This document shows, in pieces, positions 43,389 through 52,650 of a stretch of 64,000 nt of DNA (positions within the stretch are counted from its first letter, which is position 1; every line of letters begins with the position of its first letter). The stretch is from Mucilaginibacter inviolabilis. Its GTDB lineage: Bacteria; Bacteroidota; Bacteroidia; Sphingobacteriales; Sphingobacteriaceae. The stretch is from NCBI RefSeq assembly GCF_011089895.1, contig NZ_JAANAT010000005.1, forward strand, positions 248,001 to 312,000, written 5' to 3'. The notes below the pieces were generated by a model. That model was not told the DNA's origin. It ran no database searches and saw nothing but the letters and a program-made list of their open reading frames with translations. Position numbers and translations under genes: made by a program.

Positions 43389-45134
43389 ATGCTTAGAACT
43401 CATACCTGCGGCGAATTAAATATCAGCAACTTAGGCCAATCGGTTACTTTGTGCGGATGGGTACAAAAATCTCGCGATTTGGGCGGTACCACCTTTATTG
43501 ATATGCGCGATCGTTATGGTTTAACACAATTGGTGATCAATACCGATACCGACGCTGCCGTGCGCGAAATTGGTAGAGGTCTTGGTCGTGAATTTGTGAT
43601 CAAGGTTACCGGTAAAGTTCTGGAACGCACCAGCAAAAACAATAAAATACCAACCGGCGAAATTGAAATTGCCGTTGAAAGCATTGAAATACTAAACGCT
43701 GCCAAATTGCCTCCGTTTTTAATTGAGGATGAAACCGATGGCGGCGAAGAGCTGCGTGCTAAATACCGTTACCTGGATCTGCGTCGCACGCCTATCCGTA
43801 ACAACCTGGTTTTGCGTCATAAAATGGCGCAGGAGATCCGCAAGTATTTGGATAAGCTGGATTTTATTGAGGTAGAAACCCCGGTGCTAATCAAATCGAC
43901 TCCGGAAGGAGCCCGTGACTTTGTGGTGCCAAGCCGCATGAATCCGGGCGAGTTTTACGCCCTGCCGCAATCGCCGCAAACCTTTAAGCAATTATTGATG
44001 GTAAGCGGTTTCGATCGTTATTTCCAGATTGTGAAATGTTTCCGTGATGAGGATCTGCGCGCCGATCGTCAGCCGGAGTTTACACAGATAGATTGTGAGC
44101 TTTCCTTCATCACCCAGGAAGATATATTAAACATTTTTGAGGGATTAACCCGCCATCTGTTCACCACCGTAAAAGGTATCGATCTTGGCGATTTCCCTCG
44201 CATGCAATATGCCGATGCCATGCGTTTGTATGGGTCGGATAAACCCGACGTTCGTTTTGGAATGGAGTTTGTGGAACTGAACGACATTGTAAAAGGTAAA
44301 GGCTTTGGCATTTTTGATAACGCCGAACTGGTGGTAGGTATCAACGCTAAAGGTTGTGCCGGCTATACCCGCAAACAAATAGACGAGCTCACCGAATGGT
44401 TAAAACGCCCTCAAATTGGCGTTACCGGCATGATCTATTGCCGTTATAACGAGGATGGCACCCTGAAATCATCCGTAGATAAATTCTATAGCGAAGACGA
44501 ACTCACCAACTGGGCAGCTGCCTTCAACGCCGAAAAAGGCGACTTGATGCTGGTACTGGCCGGCAATGCCGATAAAGTACGTAAGCAACTGAACGAGTTA
44601 CGCTTGGAGATGGGCAGTCGTTTAGGTCTGCGCGATAAAAACAAATTCGCACCGCTATGGGTACTGGACTTCCCGCTGTTGGAGTGGGACGAAGAAACCA
44701 GTCGTTACCATGCTATGCACCACCCTTTCACCTCTCCAAAACCAGAGGATATTGCCCTGTTGGATACCGATCCCGGTGCAGTACGTGCCAACGCGTATGA
44801 CCTGGTGATCAACGGCACCGAAGTTGGTGGCGGTTCTATCCGTATTCATGACCGCGCCATGCAGTCGCTCATGTTCAAACACCTGGGTTTTTCGCCGGAA
44901 GAAGCACAAAAACAATTTGGCTTTTTAATGGATGCTTTTGAGTATGGCGCACCACCACATGGAGGTTTAGCCTTAGGTTTCGATCGCCTGGTATCTATCT
45001 TTGCCGGACTTGATTCTATCAGAGATGTGATCGCATTCCCGAAAAACAATTCAGGGCGCGACGTAATGATCGATTCGCCATCCACCATCGCCGATGCACA
45101 GATGACCGAACTGAAGATCAAAACAACTGTTTAA
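43389..45134 (+). CDS. aspS: Aspartate-tRNA ligase
   Basis: A 581-residue bacterial-type class II synthetase. The N-terminal OB fold (GWVQKSRDLGGTTFIDMRDR) binds the anticodon, motif 2 is in RDEDLRADRQPEFTQID, the bacterial GAD insertion lies in the middle, and motif 3 is GGLALGFDRLVS. The family length is normal. It charges tRNA-Asp in the cytoplasm. The ATG at 43389 is well supported by homology to the usual MLRTHTCGEL start. Its terminator has a second diverged copy 3.7 kb downstream. Confidence 0.97.
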   Translation: MLRTHTCGELNISNLGQSVTLCGWVQKSRDLGGTTFIDMRDRYGLTQLVINTDTDAAVREIGRGLGREFVIKVTGKVLERTSKNNKIPTGEIEIAVESIEILNAAKLPPFLIEDETDGGEELRAKYRYLDLRRTPIRNNLVLRHKMAQEIRKYLDKLDFIEVETPVLIKSTPEGARDFVVPSRMNPGEFYALPQSPQTFKQLLMVSGFDRYFQIVKCFRDEDLRADRQPEFTQIDCELSFITQEDILNIFEGLTRHLFTTVKGIDLGDFPRMQYADAMRLYGSDKPDVRFGMEFVELNDIVKGKGFGIFDNAELVVGINAKGCAGYTRKQIDELTEWLKRPQIGVTGMIYCRYNEDGTLKSSVDKFYSEDELTNWAAAFNAEKGDLMLVLAGNADKVRKQLNELRLEMGSRLGLRDKNKFAPLWVLDFPLLEWDEETSRYHAMHHPFTSPKPEDIALLDTDPGAVRANAYDLVINGTEVGGGSIRIHDRAMQSLMFKHLGFSPEEAQKQFGFLMDAFEYGAPPHGGLALGFDRLVSIFAGLDSIRDVIAFPKNNSGRDVMIDSPSTIADAQMTELKIKTTV

Positions 45135-45136
45135 GT

Positions 45137-45208
45137 AACCCAACAATAAAATAACCAAAGCTCTCTCCAAACTCCACGCTTTAGTGGACGTTTGGAGGGA
45201 GCTTTTTG
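45137..45208 (+). terminator. aspS terminator, copy 1 of a direct repeat
   Basis: AGCTCTCTCCAAAC pairs with GTTTGGAGGGAGCT and is followed by TTTTT. The 71-bp unit including the unpaired AACAATAAAATAACC leader recurs at 48884-48956 with about nine changes, bracketing the accessory island. Confidence 0.93.
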
Positions 45209-45344
45209 GTGAAAACACAGCATACGATTATATGTTATGCTGAAGTTTTATAAGTATATATAAAAATATACTTAGTATACTATCAACCAATATTGCATTT
45301 CTCAAAACAATATTTATATTTAGTGCAACCAGACCTTATGTTGC

Positions 45345-47520
45345 ATGAAAAAACTTAAAATCAAGCCGAATTTTAGTAAATTATCCTTATTATTTACTGT
45401 TATTACATTTACATCTGTTAATTATCAACAGCTGTAAAAAAGATGCGCGCACCGATCAGCAAAACACCCTTAGCAATCCAACTATAGCACAGGCAAAAAG
45501 CTGGTACGAAAGCGCCTATCCCGTAAATAATAATAAACAAGCAACCCAGTCTACAGCCGGTCACAAAAACCTGAGCGAGCTTATTAAGCCAGACTGGCAG
45601 CACCCTGAGATATATACCCGGTTGTCAAAAAATGTAATCGAGTTACCCATTGAACCCGGCAGTAAAATAAATACGGTGCTAAAAAACATGAACACCCATC
45701 AAATGTATGGCAGCGGGGCTAACAGCCGGAGTTCATTTATTTTTTTAAAGGATATAAACGGCTTTAAGGCATACGTGATGACCTTAATTGCCGATTCCTC
45801 CTATATAAAAAATAATCCGGACAAATTGGCCAACAATACCTACCGTAAACGAGATGCCAATTACAGTGGCCTAGTGCTTTATTTTACACCAGAAGGGAAA
45901 TTTGTAAATGGTTACCGTTACATAAATGGGCAACTGGTTACCCCTGCAACAAATACAGATAAAAATACCCTTAACAATAAGCTGAAAACCAATACAACCC
46001 AACCAGGAGGCAGTTGTATTGATTGGTTCTTAGATACTTATATTGATGGCGCGCTTGTTAGTGAAGTTTATTTATATACTACCTGCACTACCGATGGCGG
46101 TAACAGCGGGGGCGGGGGCGGTGTACCGCCAGACCCATGTACCGGTCAAAAGACGAATGCCATCAATAAAACGACTGTAAACAGCATAACCGTACAACAA
46201 ACACAGCCTCAGGATCCACCTGTTATTGATGGCGATGGGGGCTTGCCTCCACCAATTGACCCCAATACTTCGCCATGTAGCACCGGTCAGGATGGTGGCG
46301 GGAACGGTAAAAATACCACTCCCAATTTTGGCATTGACAACAACTGCCTGAACTGCAGGGTTCCTGATGATAAGTTTGATGAGCTTTTGGCTTATGCAGC
46401 AAGTGCAGGTCTTACCGTTAATAACCCCTATAATACAACAGTGACGGATAATGGGGTAATCTATGCAGGACAGGCAACCCTGCTCACGAATAGTAATAAT
46501 GAGATTGTGGCTGCTTATTTTAGTCCGGATGTAAGCGGGGGCCCATTTCAAACAGGTATGGAGTATACTATAGGCAACAAGGGCCCCGATGGCACTAATA
46601 GCAACACAACGACCAATACCAGTTTAGAAGGAATTGTGATTGGCCCTTCTTCAACTTATCTGGGTAATGGACCAATCACTTATACACCACCTCACGGCGG
46701 AGACGGAGCAATATTGACACTAGCTCAACGCCAAGCTTTTGAAACAGCCGATAATCAAAGGCTCATTAATCTGATGACCCAGGAAGATGCCCAAGACGAT
46801 GCAGCCATGAGCCCTTGTCATGGCACAGCCAGAAACGGAAATGTCAAGTGGCCGGGTACAGCAGAACATTGGCTGATACAATTTGATTATATGGCAAATA
46901 ACCCAACTGCATTAAGAGAATATTTTATTCCGGGTTCCAGCGGCAAATTAACCGGGGCCGCAGGATATGCTGATATAGCAGATCCTTCAACCAATCAAAT
47001 GTTTGAAATTAAACCGGATAACACAGCAGGGCAAACAGCGGGCATGGCAGAAGTTCAACTTTATGTGACTCAAGGGAATGCTTTGTGTCCTCCACCCAAT
47101 GGCGGCGCTTGGGCCGCGGGTGGCAATTATCCAACACGTTACTTGCCTGATCCAAGAAATTCTTCTAATCTTCTTCAAGCACGGTTATTTAGTAATGGAG
47201 TAATAGTTTACGTTTCCATACCCAGAAATAATCAACCAGCTCCTCAACCCGTGGCATTACCACAAAATCTGGCCGACAAACTGAGGAACCTATTTCAAAA
47301 TATAAAGGCAAATCCGACAACTCAGCAACAGCAGGTCATTACCTTTGTACGGCAAAATCCTAAGATCGTACCTTACTTAAAAAGCGCTTCAGCTGGTATT
47401 ATTATTGGAACTATTTTGGAAGATATAGCCTCAGATGGTATTGGTATTTTGGATGATTGGGAAAGCTTTGTAATAGCAAGAACGCTATGGCGGGTTGCTA
47501 ATGGAATAGTTATAATTTGA
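45345..47520 (+). pseudogene. Large lipoprotein with PD-(D/E)XK-like toxin end; signal peptide split by a +1 frameshift
   Basis: The main frame from ATG 45622 codes 632 residues, but the frame is open upstream to a lipobox (INSCKKDA at 45427-45444). The matching start, ATG 45345 (MKKLKIKPNFSK), is in another frame and stops at 45435. Removing one base near 45420 would join FTSV to IINSCKK and give about 724 residues. Parts (numbered from 45622): N-terminal 1-110 domain, glycine hinge near 155 (GGNSGGGGGVPP), a Cys-rich middle, and a C-terminal region with EHWLIQFDY, D451 and FEIKP (E462, K464), a PD-(D/E)XK-like pattern. The tail ends in a hydrophobic helix region (KSASAGIIIGTILED). Toxin role is inferred. 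Confidence 0.6.
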
Positions 47521-48254
47521 TGTATAATAAAATAAACATTATGCCTACATTATTTTTTAATACGAGTACACTTGCTTATGATTTTCAGAATAGATATCAC
47601 CAGCATATATCGCTCGAATTTGCGAATTGTGCAGATATGCAGTTAACAGCACAATTTGAGTTATTAACCGGGTTGAAAATTAACAAACAGATTTCTATTG
47701 CAACTAGGTCGGAACAAGAATTTTTCATCGAGTATGGAGAAATATCAAAAATACCATTCTACATTTATGCGAATCATAATTGGAATTCCGTAACTGTTCT
47801 TTGGAAATCAAAATCCGGGCGTATCTACAAATTGGAGGATACCTATATTGATTGCGATGACATAGAGTTTTGGTTTGAGGAATTGGATGTAGCTTTGATA
47901 CACCGGCAAATGTTTCCTAACATAAAGTTGCCGTTTAAACTCAAAGATTTGAGCTTCGAGTTGGTTGTTACCCGCATCAATATGGACGCAACAATCCAAT
48001 TGCAATTAAAGGCTGATCAGCTAAACGATGCAAAAAGAATAGAGTTAAAAATTGATGATTTTATTGCAGGGTTTAATGAAAAGTCAGAAAAAAAGGATCG
48101 CATACACGGGGTAATCCACAATTGGAAAACAAGGATTGAAGGTGATAAAATGATCTATGATATAGATCTGGGATCAACCGGCCCCTATTTTTTTAAGAAA
48201 CTTTTACCCGAGCTTTCGAAAATGGATCACTTTATCAAGGTGGAGCTTTGTTAA
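47520..48254 (+). CDS. Candidate immunity protein or partner of the toxin-like lipoprotein, 244 aa
   Basis: The ATG at 47520 overlaps the preceding TGA as TGATG, so it is translated together with the lipoprotein gene; another possible start is 47541. No signal peptide, so cytoplasmic, and no family recognised. It is rich in aromatic and acidic residues (EFWFEELDVAL, YIDCDDIEFW) and AT-rich in base composition. A gene directly coupled to a toxin-like gene, with no known family, is the usual picture for an immunity protein. This is inference from position. Confidence 0.6.
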   Translation: MYNKINIMPTLFFNTSTLAYDFQNRYHQHISLEFANCADMQLTAQFELLTGLKINKQISIATRSEQEFFIEYGEISKIPFYIYANHNWNSVTVLWKSKSGRIYKLEDTYIDCDDIEFWFEELDVALIHRQMFPNIKLPFKLKDLSFELVVTRINMDATIQLQLKADQLNDAKRIELKIDDFIAGFNEKSEKKDRIHGVIHNWKTRIEGDKMIYDIDLGSTGPYFFKKLLPELSKMDHFIKVELC

Positions 48255-48286
48255 GCCACTTTTATGTCAACATTAATCAGTCAATT

Positions 48287-48856
48287 ATGAAAGCCCTTTT
48301 CATTATTACCTTGTTTTGCAGTGCAGTAAGCATTAAAGCAACTGCACAGGATTCAACTATATCATATAAAGAACTACCTGCTTATATTGGCAGGAAGGTA
48401 ACATTTCTTTTGCCCGTAACGGATTTTGATGTGAGACGGGAATATATCTACCTTTATATGGGGAATCGTTACCCAGATCAAGAATTTACGATTATAGTTA
48501 AGAGAAATAAGGGCAAAAAACATATCAGACTAAACAAAGATATTATACTTGGCCGTGTGATAGCACCCTTTACCGGCTTTATCTCAGCTTATGATGAGGG
48601 GCCAGATACCACTAAAAACTATAATGATGCCGCTATAAAAAAAGAATTTGAAAAGGGGCAGCCAATGGAAATTTACGCGCTGCATCTACATGGAATGATG
48701 AGTAGAAAATATGAGCCCAGAACAACTCCTATTGATTTGAGAGGCAAATTGGTGATGCTTGTAACCCTACAAAAACAAATAGGCACCACTACCTATGAAA
48801 TTTCACACGGTCCTCCTACTGATTTCCCATCAATGTTATTCGATAATCCAAATTAA
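48287..48856 (+). CDS. Hypothetical secreted protein in the accessory island, 189 aa
   Basis: From ATG 48287: signal peptide MKALFIITLFCSAVSIKATA, then a basic domain with YIGRKVTFLLPVTDF, EFTIIVKRNKGKKHIRL and YALHLHGMMSRKYEP. No known motif. It starts 32 bp after the candidate immunity gene and is followed by the second terminator copy, so it is the last gene of the island. Function unknown; it may be a periplasmic partner of the toxin-like lipoprotein or an unrelated cargo gene. Confidence 0.6.
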   Translation: MKALFIITLFCSAVSIKATAQDSTISYKELPAYIGRKVTFLLPVTDFDVRREYIYLYMGNRYPDQEFTIIVKRNKGKKHIRLNKDIILGRVIAPFTGFISAYDEGPDTTKNYNDAAIKKEFEKGQPMEIYALHLHGMMSRKYEPRTTPIDLRGKLVMLVTLQKQIGTTTYEISHGPPTDFPSMLFDNPN

Positions 48857-48883
48857 TTGCCCCTGATTATATAGGGATGTATA

Positions 48884-48956
48884 AACCTAACAATAAAATA
48901 ACCAAAGCTCTCTTCAAATTCCGCACTTTAGCTGATATTTGGAGGGAGCTTTTTTG
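48884..48956 (+). terminator. Second, diverged copy of the aspS terminator
   Basis: AGCTCTCTTCAAAT pairs with ATTTGGAGGGAGCT, then TTTTTT. Compared with copy 1 the pair C-G next to CAAA is changed to T-A on both sides, a compensatory change that keeps the stem. It marks the right end of the island. Confidence 0.92.
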
Positions 48957-48967
48957 ATTATATCACT

Positions 48968-49435
48968 ATGAAAAAATACATTTTACTATTAAGCGCTTTT
49001 GCTTTGATCATTCTGGCATCCTCATGCGGTGGTTCCATGTCGGGCCAGATGGCGCAGCAGGCCAAAGTTGATGATTCCCTGATCCGGGTATACCTGAAAG
49101 CCAATCCGCAGATCAAAGCGGTGAAGGACCCATCGGGCTTGTATTATCAAATTATAAAACCAGGTACCGGTGTTGCCCCTACTGAAGGCTCCACCGTAAC
49201 GGTTAATTATACCTGTAATCTTATGGGCGGGCAACTGTATGATAAAGGCAGCAATTTCTCGAGCCCCCTTTCGGGTTTGGTTAAAGCCTGGCAAATAGGG
49301 GTACCGCATTTAAAACCTGGTGGCAACATGATTCTGTATGTACCATCGCACCTGGCTTACGGTGTAAACGGTGCCGGTCCAATCCCCGAAAATGCGGTAC
49401 TGACATTTGACATCGATTTGATCAGCGTTCAATAA
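48968..49435 (+). CDS. FKBP-type peptidyl-prolyl isomerase lipoprotein, copy 1
   Basis: A 155-residue lipoprotein: signal peptide with lipobox ASSC (C20), a short spacer (about residues 21-50) and an FKBP domain from about 60. The FKBP strands PGTGVAPTEGSTVTVNYT and ILYVPSHLAYG are present, but the usual DGxxFDSS segment is replaced by GGQLYDKGSN, so catalytic activity may be reduced. It would aid folding of outer-membrane or periplasmic proteins. First of three related genes in tandem. Confidence 0.9.
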   Translation: MKKYILLLSAFALIILASSCGGSMSGQMAQQAKVDDSLIRVYLKANPQIKAVKDPSGLYYQIIKPGTGVAPTEGSTVTVNYTCNLMGGQLYDKGSNFSSPLSGLVKAWQIGVPHLKPGGNMILYVPSHLAYGVNGAGPIPENAVLTFDIDLISVQ

Positions 49436-49523
49436 AAAAACAGAGCGAAAGTATCAAACAGCAAATTGTATCGTTTGAGAGATCAGCACGTATAGCTTTA
49501 TACGTAAACAGAAATTTATATAC

Positions 49524-49988
49524 ATGAAAAAAATTCTTCTATTATTATTCGCTCCACTGGTTATTTTGTCTGCTTGTTCCAAAAAAGATTCAAATGTTGA
49601 TCCGGCAAAACAAGCCGCGGCCGATGATGCCACTATTCAGGCTTACCTTAAAGCACACACTGAAATTAACGCTACAAAAGACCCTTCGGGTTTGTATTAC
49701 CAGATCATTACTCCCGGCACAGGCGCTAACCCAACGGTAAGCTCAACCATTACGGTAAATTACACCGGCAAATTGCTTGATGGTACTACTTTTGAAACCG
49801 GAACAGCTTTTACCGCAACTTTAAATGGCCTTATCACCGGCTGGAAAATCGGCATCCCGCTTATTAAACCAGGTGGCCGTATTCTGCTGCTTATACCATC
49901 AGGTCTGGCCTATGGCAGTCAGGCTAACAGTGGTATCCCCGCTAACTCTGTATTACAGTTCACTATTGATTTAACTGGTTTTAAATAA
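49524..49988 (+). CDS. FKBP-type peptidyl-prolyl isomerase lipoprotein, copy 2
   Basis: A 154-residue lipoprotein with lipobox LSAC (C18). The FKBP domain carries VNYTGKLLDGTTFETG, LITGWKIGIPLIKPGGRI and LLLIPSGLAYG, close to the canonical active-site pattern, so it is the most likely active enzyme of the three. It shares the spacer motif DATIQAYLKAHTEINATKDP with its neighbours, showing duplication. It has its own terminator. Confidence 0.94.
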   Translation: MKKILLLLFAPLVILSACSKKDSNVDPAKQAAADDATIQAYLKAHTEINATKDPSGLYYQIITPGTGANPTVSSTITVNYTGKLLDGTTFETGTAFTATLNGLITGWKIGIPLIKPGGRILLLIPSGLAYGSQANSGIPANSVLQFTIDLTGFK

Positions 49989-50006
49989 AAATATCTCCTA
50001 TCAAAA

Positions 50007-50043
50007 CAAAAGAGGCCCGGTAAAAATCTGGGCCTCTTTTGTT
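50007..50043 (+). terminator. Terminator of FKBP copy 2
   Basis: AAAAGAGGCCCGG pairs with CTGGGCCTCTTTT around the loop TAAAAAT; a T-rich run follows. Confidence 0.92.
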
Positions 50044-50121
50044 GATGTATCTTATTTATTACCATTTCAATTTAGTCAATAGTTAATTTTATATTAGTGG
50101 CACTCAAACTATTGGCGATAT

Positions 50122-50607
50122 ATGAATATGAAAAAATACTTTTTGCTACTGGGCCTGATCATCATTACCCTGTCATCCTGCTTAAAAACGGAGCAGCAGA
50201 ACCCTCCTGCCGCGGTTGACCCTGCAGTACAAGCTGCCACGGATGATGCCGCCATAAAAACGTACCTGGCCGCACATACGGATATTAAAGCCACCAAAGA
50301 TACTTCAGGTATATATTATCAGATTGTAACTCCCGGAACAGGGCCTAATCCATCAGGAGGGTCAACTGTTACAGTTAACTATACCGGTAAGCTGCTTAAC
50401 GACAATCCGTTTGATTCGCAAACAAGTTATCAAACCAGTCTTTCGTCAGTTATTCCCGGCTGGACCATCGGCGTGCCCTTTATTAAAGCGGGCGGGCGCA
50501 TCATCCTGCTCATCCCATCACGGTATGGCTATGGCGCTTATCCAAACGGTCCAATACCCGCTAATTCGGTATTGATCTTTACGATAGACCTCCTCAGCTT
50601 TAAATAA
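50122..50607 (+). CDS. FKBP-type peptidyl-prolyl isomerase lipoprotein, copy 3
   Basis: A 161-residue lipoprotein (or 159 from the second ATG at 50128) with lipobox LSSC. The FKBP domain has VNYTGKLLNDNPFDSQ, VIPGWTIGVPFIKAGGRI and LLIPSRYGYGAYP. Catalytic aromatic residues are mostly kept. Like the other two it has a DDAAIKTYLAAHTDIKATKD linker segment. Separate promoter likely because a terminator precedes it and another follows. Confidence 0.94.
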   Translation: MNMKKYFLLLGLIIITLSSCLKTEQQNPPAAVDPAVQAATDDAAIKTYLAAHTDIKATKDTSGIYYQIVTPGTGPNPSGGSTVTVNYTGKLLNDNPFDSQTSYQTSLSSVIPGWTIGVPFIKAGGRIILLIPSRYGYGAYPNGPIPANSVLIFTIDLLSFK

Positions 50608-50625
50608 ATTAAGGTGATTATTCTT

Positions 50626-50658
50626 AAAAAGGGCAGCATTTTGAAATGCTGCCTTTTT
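50626..50658 (+). terminator. Terminator of FKBP copy 3
   Basis: AAAAAGGGCAGCATT and AATGCTGCCTTTTT form the stem and T-run. Confidence 0.92.
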
Positions 50659-50694
50659 GTTGTTTATGCTTATATTTAGAGTAAATACTACAGC

Positions 50695-51999
50695 ATGAAA
50701 CAACTTTACACCTTATTACTATCTATAAGCAGCCTGCAGGCTATTGCCCAAACCAATGTAAGCGCACAAATAAATACCAAAGCCGATGCGTTGCAAAACC
50801 AGATTGTTGCCTGGCGACGGGATTTTCATGAACACCCGGAGCTGGGGAACCACGAGGTACGCACATCGGGCATTATTGCCAGGCACCTGCAGTCGTTAGG
50901 TATACAGGTACAAACCGGCATTGCCACTACGGGTGTAGTAGGTATTTTGAAAGGCGACAAACCCGGGCCGGTTGTTGCCTTACGGGCCGACATGGATGGC
51001 TTACCCGTAATTGAACGTACTCCCGTGCCCTTTGCATCCAAAGTAAAAACAACTTATAACGGCCAGGAAGTTGGGGTAATGCATGCCTGCGGTCACGATT
51101 CGCATATGGCTATTTTGATGGCTGTAGCCCAGGTGCTATCTACCATGAAAAGCGAGCTGCATGGTACTGTGAAATTCATTTTTCAACCAGCCGAAGAAGG
51201 CGTTGAGCCCGGTCAAAAGGGCGGTGCCGAAGAAATGGTAAAAGAGGGCGTGCTGGAAAATCCAAAGGTCGACGCTATATTTGGCCTGCATATCAATTCC
51301 CAAACCGAAGTAGGCAAAATCACCTACCGCCCGGGTGGAACGATGGCCGGAGTTAATGATATGCAGATCATCATAAAAGGCCGATCGGCACACGGCGCTT
51401 ACCCATGGTCGAGTGTTGATCCTATAGTGGTTTCGGCCGAGATCATTAACAATTTGCAAACCATTGTGAGCCGGAATATCGATGTAACACAAAATCCGGC
51501 TGTAGTTACCATAGGCGCCATTAAAAGTGGCAACAGATCAAACATTATACCCGAGCAGGTAGAAATGCTGGGGACACTCAGATCTTTTACCCTGGCCGAC
51601 GAGAAACTGCTGATTGAGCGGGTTAAACAGATAGCCACCAAAACCGCCGAAGCGCAGGGCGCTACAGCCGAGGTAAAAATCCCCTACAGCAACCATTATC
51701 CGGTTACTTTTAACGATCCTAAGCTAACCGAAAAAATGCTGCCGAGCCTACAACATACCGCCGGGACAGAAAATGTGCTGTTGCGCCCTCCGGTTACCGG
51801 TGCCGAAGACTTTAGCTTTTACCAGGAAAAAGTACCCGGGTTGTTTTTCTTTTTAGGTGGAATGCCAAAAGGTCAGGATCCGCTCAAAGCACCATCGCAC
51901 CACACACCCGATTTTTATATTGACGAAAGCGGATTTGCATTAGGAGTTAAGGCCCTTTGTAACTTAACTTTGGATTACATGAACAGCTATGGTAAATAG
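50695..51999 (+). CDS. M20 family amidohydrolase, secreted
   Basis: A 434-residue enzyme with signal peptide (residues 1-19, cut after AIA). Metal ligands are in MHACGHDSHMAIL, the general base region is QPAEEGVEPG, and the dimerisation domain carries GRSAHGAYPWSSVDP. It resembles N-acyl-amino-acid amidohydrolases/IAA-amino-acid hydrolases and would cleave acylated amino acids in the periplasm. Its last 11 bp overlap the start of the following lipoprotein gene, so the two are coupled. Confidence 0.93.
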   Translation: MKQLYTLLLSISSLQAIAQTNVSAQINTKADALQNQIVAWRRDFHEHPELGNHEVRTSGIIARHLQSLGIQVQTGIATTGVVGILKGDKPGPVVALRADMDGLPVIERTPVPFASKVKTTYNGQEVGVMHACGHDSHMAILMAVAQVLSTMKSELHGTVKFIFQPAEEGVEPGQKGGAEEMVKEGVLENPKVDAIFGLHINSQTEVGKITYRPGGTMAGVNDMQIIIKGRSAHGAYPWSSVDPIVVSAEIINNLQTIVSRNIDVTQNPAVVTIGAIKSGNRSNIIPEQVEMLGTLRSFTLADEKLLIERVKQIATKTAEAQGATAEVKIPYSNHYPVTFNDPKLTEKMLPSLQHTAGTENVLLRPPVTGAEDFSFYQEKVPGLFFFLGGMPKGQDPLKAPSHHTPDFYIDESGFALGVKALCNLTLDYMNSYGK

Positions 52000-52594
52000 T
52001 ATAACAAGGTGTTTTATTGGGTTGATTTTATTATTTGGTCTGGGTTGTAACCAGAGTGCAAAACAAAGCGTAACTATTAAAAAGACAGACAGCTTAGTGA
52101 CCACTTCAACACGTGTATCAAATAAGGAATATCTGCCTTGGGATAGTGTAAAGTTGAACGGCACCATTCCGTTGATTTCTATGCTTAAAAACACCGCGAA
52201 AAAGTTGGGTAAGGCCGATAGTATAATTACACCAAAATATGATGAAGTAAGTGCTTCCTTTTTTAATAATGACCGATACAAACTCTATTATTTTAAAGGA
52301 GCCGAATTTGAGGAATCAAGTGATAGTTTAGTACTTAGGACTATAGACTTTAGGAAGGACACCGACAGTTATATTACAAGTCCGCGTTTCCGGTTTAATC
52401 ATTTAACAACTTTAACAGATTTTAAAAAGATCTTCCCAATTTCTGCTGATCATGAACTTCCAGGTACAGATATGGATAAACGCCTGGTGGTAAGTTTAGC
52501 CACAGCAAAAAAGGCAACAGATGATCAATGGGTGTTCGTTTTTAATGAGGACGGCAATAAATTACTAAGAATAGATTATTGGATACCAGATTGA
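51989..52594 (+). CDS. Hypothetical lipoprotein, 201 aa
   Basis: Signal peptide with lipobox GLGC (C20). The mature protein is about 180 residues, polar, without recognised domains; YFKGAEFEESSDSLVLRTID and VFVFNEDGNKLLRIDYWIPD suggest beta structure. Its start overlaps the 3' end of the M20 gene by 11 bp, hence probably co-translated with it. No function assigned. Confidence 0.7.
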   Translation: MVNSITRCFIGLILLFGLGCNQSAKQSVTIKKTDSLVTTSTRVSNKEYLPWDSVKLNGTIPLISMLKNTAKKLGKADSIITPKYDEVSASFFNNDRYKLYYFKGAEFEESSDSLVLRTIDFRKDTDSYITSPRFRFNHLTTLTDFKKIFPISADHELPGTDMDKRLVVSLATAKKATDDQWVFVFNEDGNKLLRIDYWIPD

Positions 52595-52650
52595 TGCTTA
52601 ACTTTGCAAACAACAATGGAATGCATAAACCATATTAACTGCTCATCCAG

